DNA from: Deltaproteobacteria bacterium UBA2221 | GTDB lineage: Bacteria > Desulfobacterota > Syntrophorhabdia > Syntrophorhabdales > WCHB1-27 | Reading direction: 5' to 3' | Length of the DNA: 60,767 nt | Assembly (NCBI GenBank): GCA_002328485.1 | Contig: DCUF01000074.1 | Location: 1-60,767 of the forward strand | In this document: positions 40,046-48,259 of the stretch, piece after piece | Position numbering within the stretch: position 1 is the stretch's first letter | How the letters are laid out: every line of letters starts with the position of its first letter | Made by a program: the position numbers and the translations under genes | Notes under the pieces: generated by a model | Databases searched by the model: none | The model's input: the letters and a program-made list of their open reading frames with translations, nothing else | Told to the model about the DNA's origin: nothing

Positions 40046-41770
40046 CTAGTATGCCCTCACCGCCGGTTGGAAACGCCCTAAGACAACCGGCTTGTACGCT
40101 ATCCTCGGCCCCCCGGTGGCGCAAAAGGCAAGGGTGTGCCTCAGATAGTTCTGGTCGTCCCTCTGGGGGAGATCCTCCCGGAAGTGGGCGCCCCGGCTCT
40201 CCCTTCGGTTGAGGGCGCTCACGAGGATCACCTCACAGAGGTCGAGTTGATGTCCCAACTCCACGGTCTCCATGAGGTCGTAGTTGAATGACGTACCTCT
40301 GTTTGTCACCATCACGCGAGAGAATCTCTCCTTGAGAGCCAGAATGGCGTCGATCCCCTGTCTCAATGCACCCTCGGTGCGAAAGACTGATCCGTAATCT
40401 GTCATGACGATCTGCATCTCCAGCCTGATGGCGTGGGCCTTCTCCGGACCCTCCCTGTCCGTCAAGGCCGCAAGCCGTTCTCTCACCGGTTTTGTTGGAT
40501 CACGTCCGGTCAATAAGGTCTTGACCCCCGCTACCTCGTCCTTCATGGCCTTACCGCTTCGCCTTCCGAATACAAGAAGGTCTAGAAGGGAGTTGCACCC
40601 GAGCCGGTTTGCGCCATGAATAGAGACGCAGGCACATTCACCCGCAGCATAGAGACCCGGCACCGTCCTTGCCGTTTGATCCGCCCGTACCCTGCCGTCT
40701 CCGTCCGTCGGTATGCCCCCCATCAGGTAATGGCAGGTGGGCGCTACAGGAATAGGCTGGGAGACGGCGTCCAGCCCAAGGTAGATCCGGGCAAAGGAGG
40801 TGATCTCCCAAAGCTTCTCTGTAATCTTGCGCTCCCCTAAATGGGTGAGATCGAGGTGAACATACCCTTTTCCACCGATACCCCGCCCCGCCCGGACTTC
40901 TGTGAGGATGGCCCTGGAGACCACATCCCGGGCTGCAAGGTCTTTGATGCTTGGCGCGTACCGTTCCATGAAGGGCTCCCCTGCATCGTTGCGGAGGATC
41001 CCCCCTTCGCCCCGGGCGGCCTCGCTCACGAGGATCCCCAGCGGGAAGAGCCCTGTGGGATGAAACTGAATGAATTCCATATCTTGCAGGGGGATACCTT
41101 CCTTGAAAGTGAGGTTGAGGATCTCACCGGTGGTGGAGAAGCCATTGGATGTGGTTCTGTAGATCTTGCCGCACCCCCCTGTGGCGAGGAGAACTACCTT
41201 TGCCCTGAGGAAATGCAACCCGCCCGTAGCCAGGTCGTAGGTGACCACCCCACAGCAACGCCCGTCGTCGAAAACAAGAGAGAGGACGTAACATTCCCCA
41301 TAGAATCTCACGTGCCGCCCGATGGCCTGATCGTAGAGGGTATCGAGTACGACCCTTCCCGTATGATCGGCCACGTAGCAGGCCCTTTTGACGGGCTCCC
41401 TACCGTACCCTTTGGTGTGGCCACCGAAATTCCTCTGGGCGATACGGCCATCCCGGGTACGGCTGAAGGGAACGCCCATATGCTCAAGCTCGTAGATCGC
41501 CCTCGGTGCATCTTTCACCATGATTTCGATGACATCCTGGTCACCCAGGTAATCGCCGCCTTTCACCGTATCGAAGAAATGCCATTCCCATTGGTCTTCC
41601 TCTTCATTACCCAAGGCAGCGGTGATGCCTCCCTGGGCGGCCCCTGAATGGGAACGGGTAGGCAGCACCTTTGATACGACTGCAACGTCGGCGGTTTCGG
41701 AGGCCTCCACCGCGGCCCGCAAACCGGCAAGCCCGGCCCCGACGATTAGGATCTCATGATCGAGGACCAT
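40046..41770 (-). CDS. sdhA: succinate dehydrogenase/fumarate reductase flavoprotein
   Basis: 574 residues interconverting succinate and fumarate. It has the FAD fold HEILIVGAGLAGLRAAVEA, the histidine for covalent FAD in RSHSGAAQGGITAAL, the substrate site FIQFHPTGLFP and GEGGILRNDAGEPFMERY, and SIHGANRLGCNSLLDLLVFGRRSG. ATG at 41770 lies inside the end of fumC and has GGATGG upstream. Direction (reductase or dehydrogenase) cannot be read from sequence. Missing anchor genes are noted separately. Confidence 0.95.
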   Translation of the reverse strand: MVLDHEILIVGAGLAGLRAAVEASETADVAVVSKVLPTRSHSGAAQGGITAALGNEEEDQWEWHFFDTVKGGDYLGDQDVIEIMVKDAPRAIYELEHMGVPFSRTRDGRIAQRNFGGHTKGYGREPVKRACYVADHTGRVVLDTLYDQAIGRHVRFYGECYVLSLVFDDGRCCGVVTYDLATGGLHFLRAKVVLLATGGCGKIYRTTSNGFSTTGEILNLTFKEGIPLQDMEFIQFHPTGLFPLGILVSEAARGEGGILRNDAGEPFMERYAPSIKDLAARDVVSRAILTEVRAGRGIGGKGYVHLDLTHLGERKITEKLWEITSFARIYLGLDAVSQPIPVAPTCHYLMGGIPTDGDGRVRADQTARTVPGLYAAGECACVSIHGANRLGCNSLLDLLVFGRRSGKAMKDEVAGVKTLLTGRDPTKPVRERLAALTDREGPEKAHAIRLEMQIVMTDYGSVFRTEGALRQGIDAILALKERFSRVMVTNRGTSFNYDLMETVELGHQLDLCEVILVSALNRRESRGAHFREDLPQRDDQNYLRHTLAFCATGGPRIAYKPVVLGRFQPAVRAY

Positions 41771-43184
41771 GGGGATTTGCCATCCTGTGAGGATTCGTAA
41801 TACGGTCGAACTCATCGGCCGAAATATAGCCGAGCCTGAGCGCGGCCTCCTTGAGCGTCAGCCCCTCTTTGGCCGCCAGATGGGCGATCCGACCCGCCCT
41901 ATCGTATCCGATGACCGGAACAAGGGCGGTCACTAACATGAGAGAGCTTTTGAGATAGTCATCTATCCGTTCTCTGTTCGGCTCCATGCCGACAACCAGA
42001 AAATCGGTGAATCTGCTGCACCCGTCGGAAAGGAGCCTGATCGACTGGATAACATTGAACGCCAGGAGTGGCTTGTAGGCGTTCAGTTCCAGGTGCCCGC
42101 CCGCCCCGGCGATGGTCACTGCGGCGTCATATCCCATCACCTGGACAGCTACCATGGTCATGGCCTCGCATTGGGTTGGATTTACCTTGCCGGGCATGAT
42201 CGACGAACCTGGCTCATTGGCTGGAAGGATCAACTCGTTAAGGCCACCGGTGGGTCCGGAGGCCAGAAGCCGAATGTCGTTCGCTATCTTGAAGAGGGAG
42301 ACAGCCATGGTCTTGAGGGCGCCGCTCACCATAACAATGGCGTCGTGGGCTCCTTGCACGGCGAACCTGTTTGGGGCAGTCTCTACAGGAAGGCCAGTGA
42401 TCTCTGAGAGATAGCGCACGGCTGCCTCCCCGAAGCCCTTGCCGGCCGCCAGTCCTGTGCCCACGGCGGTTCCGCCGATGGCCAGTCGATAGAGGCCTGG
42501 AAGGAGGAGATGGAGCCTTTCAAGACAGTCATCGAGCATGGCAACATACCCGGAGAACTCCTGACCCAAGGTAAGGGGAACCGCATCCATGAGGTGGGTC
42601 CTCCCCATCTTCGTAATGCCGGCCCATGCCATTGCTTTCACATCAAGGCTGTCCCGCAGCTTCCGCACCATGGGTACGAGACCGTCACGGATGGCGAGAG
42701 ACACCGCCAGGTTCATGGCCGTGGGAAAGACGTCGTTTGTCGACTGGGACATGTTGACATGATCGTTGGGATGAACCGGCATCTTGGTCCCTACGACCCC
42801 ACCCCGGAGTTGAATTGCCCGGTTCGCGAGCACCTCATTGACATTCATGTTCAGCTGGGTGCCGCTCCCGCTCACCCACACAGGCAATGGAAAATGGCTG
42901 TCCAGCCTTCCGTCCAGGGCTTCCTGACATGCCTGTAGAATGGCCTGGGCCTTCTCCTCCTCCAGGCTCCCCAAGTCGCGATTGGCCTGGGCGGAGGCCT
43001 TCTTGACCATGACAATGGCCATGATAAGCTCTTTTGGAGCTAACCCTTCGCCGATCGTGAAGTGTGCCAGAGCGCGTTGGGTGTCGGCACCCCAAAGGCG
43101 GTCCGCCGGTACCCAGATCTCGCCCATGCCGTCCCTTTCCAGCCTCATGCCGTTCATCGCCGTTCCCTCGGGCTCATCTGACAT
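41754..43184 (-). CDS. fumC: class II fumarate hydratase
   Basis: Hydrates fumarate to malate. 476 residues with LWGADTQRALAHFTIGE, HPNDHVNMSQSTNDVFPTAM, KMGRTHLMDAVPLTLGQEFSGYV and the lyase signature GSSIMPGKVNPTQCEAM. The ATG at 43184 has GGGGGGGAACC upstream; an earlier ATG at 43214 overlaps the reductase gene and is unlikely. It overlaps sdhA by 17 bases, so the two enzymes handling fumarate are coupled. Confidence 0.95.
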   Translation of the reverse strand: MSDEPEGTAMNGMRLERDGMGEIWVPADRLWGADTQRALAHFTIGEGLAPKELIMAIVMVKKASAQANRDLGSLEEEKAQAILQACQEALDGRLDSHFPLPVWVSGSGTQLNMNVNEVLANRAIQLRGGVVGTKMPVHPNDHVNMSQSTNDVFPTAMNLAVSLAIRDGLVPMVRKLRDSLDVKAMAWAGITKMGRTHLMDAVPLTLGQEFSGYVAMLDDCLERLHLLLPGLYRLAIGGTAVGTGLAAGKGFGEAAVRYLSEITGLPVETAPNRFAVQGAHDAIVMVSGALKTMAVSLFKIANDIRLLASGPTGGLNELILPANEPGSSIMPGKVNPTQCEAMTMVAVQVMGYDAAVTIAGAGGHLELNAYKPLLAFNVIQSIRLLSDGCSRFTDFLVVGMEPNRERIDDYLKSSLMLVTALVPVIGYDRAGRIAHLAAKEGLTLKEAALRLGYISADEFDRITNPHRMANPHGPRS

Positions 43185-43210
43185 GGTTCCCCCCCAGGTC
43201 TTGCCGGAGA

Positions 43211-43825
43211 TCACTTCTCCCCCGTCACGGCTCTGGGGTAGGTGTCCATGGCAGCACTCATGGCGGAGCCCAGCCAGGAAATTGTTCTCCCGAGATCTTC
43301 CATGTTGCGTAGGCCCTCGTCGTCGCTTTCGACATCACCCTTGTCGCGCCCGAATCCGAGATTCCAATAGGTGGAGCCCGGTATGATGGCGCCGGACATG
43401 AGGAACATATGGTTGATGGTGTCGAAGGCGTGTGTGCCCCCGCCACGCCGGACCGCGACGACCGCGGCTCCTATTTTCCCCCTGAGCAATCCACCGTTGG
43501 CCACGCTCACGAATCCTGCTCGGTCGAGAAGGGCTTTCATCTCTGCGCTCACATCAGTGAAGTAGGTCGGGGTTCCCAGAATGACGGCCTGGGCGGCAAG
43601 CATCTTCTCGAAACACTGGTTGAAAAGATCCGTCTTTACGCTGCATCGAGCGTCTTGGGTCTCGAAGCACCGGTAGCACGCGATGCATCCCCTGATCCTC
43701 TTTCCTCCAAGCTGGATAAATTCCGTGCCCCACCCCGCGTCTGACAATGGTTCGAGGACCTTTCTCAGCAGGATTTCCGTGTTTCCCCCCTTGCGCGGAC
43801 TTCCGTTTATGGCGATGGCCTTCAT
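43211..43825 (-). CDS. flavodoxin-like NAD(P)H-dependent FMN reductase
   Basis: 204 residues beginning AIAINGSPRKGGNTEILLRKVL, the FMN-phosphate loop of the flavodoxin/iron-sulfur flavoprotein family. The IRGCIACYRCFETQDARCSVK segment gives a compact cysteine motif like that of iron-sulfur flavoproteins, and VILGTPTYFTDVSAEMKALLDRAGF completes the fold. GGAGGGAACATG marks the start. It heads the reductase-fumC-sdhA-sdhB run. Confidence 0.88.
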   Translation of the reverse strand: MKAIAINGSPRKGGNTEILLRKVLEPLSDAGWGTEFIQLGGKRIRGCIACYRCFETQDARCSVKTDLFNQCFEKMLAAQAVILGTPTYFTDVSAEMKALLDRAGFVSVANGGLLRGKIGAAVVAVRRGGGTHAFDTINHMFLMSGAIIPGSTYWNLGFGRDKGDVESDDEGLRNMEDLGRTISWLGSAMSAAMDTYPRAVTGEK

Positions 43826-44134
43826 GTTCCCTCCTGGCCGACATCAGAATGCTTATCAATTATAACGCATCGGCCGAGGCTGGGAAATGACCCTTTACCT
43901 TCAGGGCGCCTCTCCTCCTGTTGTCGGGATCGGTAGGCAGATGGGTGTTGAATGCGGATCAAATCGGGCGGTAACTTTTAGAAGAGGCATCAACACCTGT
44001 CGACCATGGGCGCCCCGCACCATTGGTCGACAGGCTGACATGGTGCATCTGCAAAGCGGATGTGCCTGAGAGGAATTGGAAAAGAATTGTGAAACTGTCC
44101 TGATAAATTGCGCCTTATGACGGCAAGGGGTGTT
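43826..44134. other. intergenic region between korB and flavodoxin-like gene
   Basis: 309 bases, all genes around it on the minus strand. No gene is seen; plus-strand frames here are shadows. It probably holds the promoter for the reductase-fumC-sdhAB unit and the end of korAB, but no clear terminator was identified. Confidence 0.4.
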
Positions 44135-44989
44135 TCAGTAGAACTCGTTCAAGATGGTCCTGGCGATGATCCCTCTAGCGAAGGCTTGTCTCACCAGGGG
44201 TTCCTTTGCAAGAAGGGGGATGCGTTCCTCCATGGGAAGGCGGTGGTTGCGATAGATGATGCCGAGAGGTATTCTGTCCCCGAATTCGATCGCCCTCTTG
44301 AAAGCCTCTGCCCTGTCCTCAGGGTCGTAGTCAGGTTCCAGATGGTAGACTCTTTCCTTGAACCAACCATAGGTGTTCACCAGATTGAAGGTCACGCAGG
44401 GTTGCAGAATATCGATGAGGGCAAAGCCTTTATGCCTGAGGGCGGCCTTCATAAGACCGACGAGGTGCTCGAGATCGCCTGCATAGCCCCGGGCCACAAA
44501 GCTGCAGTCAAGGGCTATGGCCAGGAGCAGAGGATTCAACGGCTCCGCAATGACGCCGTGGGGGGTCAGCTTGGTTTTCATGCCCGCCAGACTGGTCGGC
44601 GAGGCCTGACCTTTGGTAAGCCCGTATATCTGATTGTTGTGCACGAAGAGGCTCACATCAATATTGCGGCGGATTGCGTGGAGCAGGTGGTTTCCCCCTT
44701 CCCCATAGCAGTCACCATCCCCTGCCTCTGCAATCACCGGCATTGTATGATTCACCAGTTTTACACCCGTTGCAACGGGTAGGGTTCGGCCGTGCAAGCC
44801 GTTAAAGGCGTTGCATCTCGTATAGTGGGGGAATTTGCCCGATTGCCCGATTCCCGAGACGACGGTGATCTCATGGGGCGCCAGACCAAGATCGACCATG
44901 GCCTGCTTGAAGGCCCGAAGGATACTGAAGTTGCCGCATCCGGGGCACCAGGTTGGCGTTTTGCCTTCAAAATCAGTCAAGGTAGACAT
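44135..44989 (-). CDS. korB: 2-oxoacid:ferredoxin oxidoreductase, beta subunit
   Basis: 284 residues carrying thiamine diphosphate. WCPGCGNFSILRAFKQA near the start provides Fe-S cysteines. GDGDCYGEGGNHLLHAIRRNIDVSLFVHNNQIYGLTKGQASPTS is the TPP/Mg motif region. With KorA it oxidises or reductively carboxylates a 2-oxoacid, most probably 2-oxoglutarate, with ferredoxin. ATG 44989 is within the korA 3' end (17-base overlap). Confidence 0.93.
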   Translation of the reverse strand: MSTLTDFEGKTPTWCPGCGNFSILRAFKQAMVDLGLAPHEITVVSGIGQSGKFPHYTRCNAFNGLHGRTLPVATGVKLVNHTMPVIAEAGDGDCYGEGGNHLLHAIRRNIDVSLFVHNNQIYGLTKGQASPTSLAGMKTKLTPHGVIAEPLNPLLLAIALDCSFVARGYAGDLEHLVGLMKAALRHKGFALIDILQPCVTFNLVNTYGWFKERVYHLEPDYDPEDRAEAFKRAIEFGDRIPLGIIYRNHRLPMEERIPLLAKEPLVRQAFARGIIARTILNEFY

Positions 44990-46691
44990 GGAGCGCCTCC
45001 AGAAGCTCTTCCACCAGGAAGGGCCTTCCGTCAAACTTGTTGACCGTTGCAGAGCACGAGAACCCGATCTCGGCCTTGAGCAAGCGCGCAAATTGTGACG
45101 TTGCGTTCTGCTCGACGCACACCGTGCGTTCTGCCTTTGTGAGGAGCGTCACGTAATCAAAGGTGTCCGTCCCGGGGAGGGGGTAGATTTCCGTGAAATG
45201 GAGCATGGCCGCACCCTGTTCCTGGAGGTTGCCTATAACCTCTCGCACCACGCCGTAGGTCGAACCCCACGAAATAAATAGGGTCCGGGCATCCGGATGA
45301 CCATAGAAGGTGGGAGGGGCCATCTCAGACCTCAAAGACCGGAGTTTCCTGAAGAGTCGCTTGTCCACCATTCTTCTTCGCAGTTCAGGATCCTCCGTTA
45401 TGTGCCCTTCTTCATCGTGTTCGTGGCTATCCGCAATCACGACCTGCCTGATGTCACCGGGAACGGCAAAAGGTGAGATGCCCGTATCGGTGAGGGCATA
45501 CCGCTTATAATCGTCCGAGAGAGACGCAGGTCTCTCGCCCCTTAACCGATGGTCCTCGCAGATGAGTCGGGAGAGATCGAGACCCTCATATGTCCACTGG
45601 CTGTCAGCCAGATACTGATCGGTCAGTATGATAGCCGGGATCTGGTACTTCTCTGAGAGATCAAAGGCCTTGTTGGTGAGGTATAAAGCCTGCTCCGGTG
45701 AACCGGGGGCGAAGATCAGTCGAGGAAATTCACCATGGGCGGCGTGAAGGGCAAAGAGAAGATCACCCTGTTCGGTCCTGGTAGGGAGCCCAGTGGCAGG
45801 GGCGGGACGCTGGCCTAAGGCGATAACGATCGGCGTTTCGGTCACTGCAGCGAGGGAAAGACCTTCTACCATGAGGGCAAAACCCCCTCCTGCCGTACCG
45901 GTCATGGATCGCACCCCTGCGAAAGACGCCCCCAGGGCCATGTTTATGGCAGCTATCTCGTCTTCCGCCTGTTCCACAACAATGCCATAGTCATCGGATT
46001 TGCCCGCCAGGTAGGTCAGTATCCCCGTTGAGGGTGTCATGGGATAGGCAGTGTAGAACCTGCAGCCGGACATAACAGCCCCCACGCCAATGGCCCTATT
46101 ACCGTTGATCAACATGAGGGGTCTTCCTGGAGGAGCTGCGGAAAAAGCGCAACGCTCACAGTGTTGGCGGGCAAAATCACTGCCTCGACGGGCGGCAGAG
46201 ATGTTCTGCTCTACTATGGCCTGCCCTTTCTTTAAGAAAAGCTCTTTCAGCACGTCCTCGAATGGGGACGGGTCCATGCCCAGCATACCAAGGACGGCGC
46301 CCGTTGCAACCGTATTGGCCATCACCTTGCTGCCGCCATCCTTTGTGGCCAACTCGACAAAAGGGACATCCAGAAATTCAGGTCCCGTGAAGGCCTGCTT
46401 TAAGATCTTGGAATCGTAGACGATTATACCCGATTCCGATAGATCGGCCTGGTTGTTGGCGATACTCGCCTGGTCAAGAGCAATGACGATGTCGATGGGC
46501 TGCCGGGAGGCCATGACGGACCTCTCAGAGAAGCGTATCTGAAAAAAATTGTGGCCCCCTCGAACGCGTGACTCGTAGTCTTGATGGACAAAGACGTGAT
46601 AGCCCGCCCTTGCGAACACCTTTGCCAGGCTGTCACCGATGGTTTGAACACCTTGACCGGCCTCGCCCCCTATCCTTATCGTATAATCCAG
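44973..46691 (-). CDS. korA: 2-oxoacid:ferredoxin oxidoreductase, gamma-alpha fusion, CTG start
   Basis: 572 residues when read from CTG 46691. The N-terminal gamma domain DYTIRIGGEAGQGVQTIGDSLAKVFARAGYHVFVHQDYESRVRGGHNFFQIR is complete only from this codon. The first canonical codon in frame (GTG 46619) would cut off the conserved RIGGEAGQGV part. AGGAGG (46703-46698) lies six bases before the CTG and no ATG, GTG or TTG is available after the in-frame stop near 46752. The alpha domain follows (MTPSTGILTYLAGK, GTAGGGFALMVEGLSLAAVTETP). Confidence 0.9.
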   Translation of the reverse strand: MDYTIRIGGEAGQGVQTIGDSLAKVFARAGYHVFVHQDYESRVRGGHNFFQIRFSERSVMASRQPIDIVIALDQASIANNQADLSESGIIVYDSKILKQAFTGPEFLDVPFVELATKDGGSKVMANTVATGAVLGMLGMDPSPFEDVLKELFLKKGQAIVEQNISAARRGSDFARQHCERCAFSAAPPGRPLMLINGNRAIGVGAVMSGCRFYTAYPMTPSTGILTYLAGKSDDYGIVVEQAEDEIAAINMALGASFAGVRSMTGTAGGGFALMVEGLSLAAVTETPIVIALGQRPAPATGLPTRTEQGDLLFALHAAHGEFPRLIFAPGSPEQALYLTNKAFDLSEKYQIPAIILTDQYLADSQWTYEGLDLSRLICEDHRLRGERPASLSDDYKRYALTDTGISPFAVPGDIRQVVIADSHEHDEEGHITEDPELRRRMVDKRLFRKLRSLRSEMAPPTFYGHPDARTLFISWGSTYGVVREVIGNLQEQGAAMLHFTEIYPLPGTDTFDYVTLLTKAERTVCVEQNATSQFARLLKAEIGFSCSATVNKFDGRPFLVEELLEALHVYLD

Positions 46692-46799
46692 AACAAACCT
46701 CCTGAAGATGCTCCGTCTCGCCAGAATGGACCGGTATGTTGTTTATCCCGGGGTGGTTCGGGGAAGAGTCCTACCCCCTTTCTTTTGTTTCGTCCTTCG

Positions 46800-47669
46800 T
46801 CAATAACCGCGTCTCATGACAGTAGACAGGACACGACGGGGTGAGACGGTGAATCGGTCGGTAACCCTGCCTTGCAAATCTCTTGTTTCAAGGTGGTAGT
46901 GTCCATCGAGCCTTGTCACCGCGATATAACGAAAGGAACTTGTCTTCTTTGACACCAGACCCACCGGGAACAGTTTCCCTCCCGTGTTGGCCGTCACGAC
47001 ATAGGTCACGCCGTTCCGCGTGCTTCGCCGATAGATGTGATTATGACCTGCAACGACAAGGTTGACGCCGCTTTCCACAAAGAGCCGATGGAGGGCGTCT
47101 CGTGACCTTTTGAAGACGTTGAGGCCCTGGAGGGGCAATGCGGGGAAGAGGGGCTCGTGAAGGAAGACAAGCTTGAAGCGAAAGGGCCTTGCCAGCTCCA
47201 TTCTCAACCATGCAAGCTGCGCACCCGTCACCCTGGACCTTTGACGGGGAAGGGTAGTGTTGAGCATGACAAAAAGGGTGTCCCCTACCGAGAATGAGTA
47301 GTACTGCTTAGGGAAAAGCCTGTGATACACCTCACGGGACGTCCTGAATCGGATGTCGTGGTTCCCCGGTGCGATATGGACTTTCCTCTTCGGACCCGTG
47401 GCCTCGAAAAACTTCTTCCACTGACGCGAGCTCCCCGGCTTATTGATCACGTCTCCCGTATGGATGATGGTCTCAATCTTCAATTGATCCATCACCTCCA
47501 GAAAGTGGGGATAGACCGAGTTACGGGCGCCGATGTGGGTGTCACTCACGATGGCGAAAGGAGGATATTCTGCTCGGACTGGAAAAGGGAGAAGGGAACG
47601 GCTCCATGCTTCATCGCCCATGACGTTAAGTGTATCCGATCCCGAGGCAGAAAGAAATAGGCGCACCAC
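46800..47669 (-). CDS. calcineurin-like metallophosphoesterase
   Basis: 289 residues with all five metal motifs: FAIVSDTHIG, IHTGDVINK, APGNHDIRF, FLHEPLFP and VVAGHNHIYRRS. This is the bimetal phosphoesterase fold (acid phosphatase or cyclic-nucleotide esterase type). The N-terminal 30 residues are variable; GTG 47669 with AGGAGA upstream is taken as start, ATG 47621 is possible. It lies behind korA only by chance of strand; about 110 bases separate them. Confidence 0.88.
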   Translation of the reverse strand: MVRLFLSASGSDTLNVMGDEAWSRSLLPFPVRAEYPPFAIVSDTHIGARNSVYPHFLEVMDQLKIETIIHTGDVINKPGSSRQWKKFFEATGPKRKVHIAPGNHDIRFRTSREVYHRLFPKQYYSFSVGDTLFVMLNTTLPRQRSRVTGAQLAWLRMELARPFRFKLVFLHEPLFPALPLQGLNVFKRSRDALHRLFVESGVNLVVAGHNHIYRRSTRNGVTYVVTANTGGKLFPVGLVSKKTSSFRYIAVTRLDGHYHLETRDLQGRVTDRFTVSPRRVLSTVMRRGY

Positions 47670-47759
47670 CGGCTCTCCTGAGCGGGAGGAGGCGTAACCT
47701 TCACAAAAACGGAAACCTGTGCGATACTTGCGTTATGAGAGGGCGTCAGGGAGGATACC

Positions 47760-48209
47760 ATGTCCGACAAGCTTGACTGCATTATCGTGGACGATGATGA
47801 GGGCGTGTGCGAGTCCATGGCTGAGATTATCAGACATTTCTACTCCTGGGGGGATGTCATCCCCTTCACCGGAGCCGAGGAGGCCCTTGACTATGCCAAA
47901 TCCCACGGCCCAGGGGTTGCGATTTTTGTGGTGGATGTCTTCCTCGGGGACCAAACCGCCTTCGATTTTCTTGATTCTGTTGCCGCCTGGTACCCCATGG
48001 CCCATGAGGATGCGGTCATCGTTACGGGTAATGCGAGCACCGATGTCGTGAATATGTGCATCGCGTCAAATATAACCTACCTCATCGAGAAACCCATACG
48101 GCCTTACAGCCTCCAGCTATCCGTAAGGGCTATCGTCTCCAAGTACTTGAGGTTCGCAAGGAAGCTTCTTGAAGATCCGGCCCTCATGGAGAATATCCTG
48201 GCGTTGTGA
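47760..48209 (+). CDS. stand-alone response-regulator receiver protein
   Basis: 149 residues with a single CheY-like receiver: acidic pocket D11-D13, phospho-acceptor D59 in FVVDVFLGD, T89 in VIVTGNAS and K111 in IEKPI. About 25 C-terminal residues extend past the fold without a DNA-binding domain. No histidine kinase is nearby. It faces the prkA-spoVR stress module and could act as its signalling input, which is inference. Confidence 0.87.
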   Translation: MSDKLDCIIVDDDEGVCESMAEIIRHFYSWGDVIPFTGAEEALDYAKSHGPGVAIFVVDVFLGDQTAFDFLDSVAAWYPMAHEDAVIVTGNASTDVVNMCIASNITYLIEKPIRPYSLQLSVRAIVSKYLRFARKLLEDPALMENILAL

Positions 48210-48259
48210 TAGGAGGAATGAGGAAGAAGAAGTGAAGCGATCAGGGAAGATTGCTTACC

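Noticed and set aside
46617..46619. GTG 46619 as the korA start
   Set aside because: It would remove the conserved RIGGEAGQGV segment and has no Shine-Dalgarno, whereas CTG 46691 has AGGAGG at ideal spacing.
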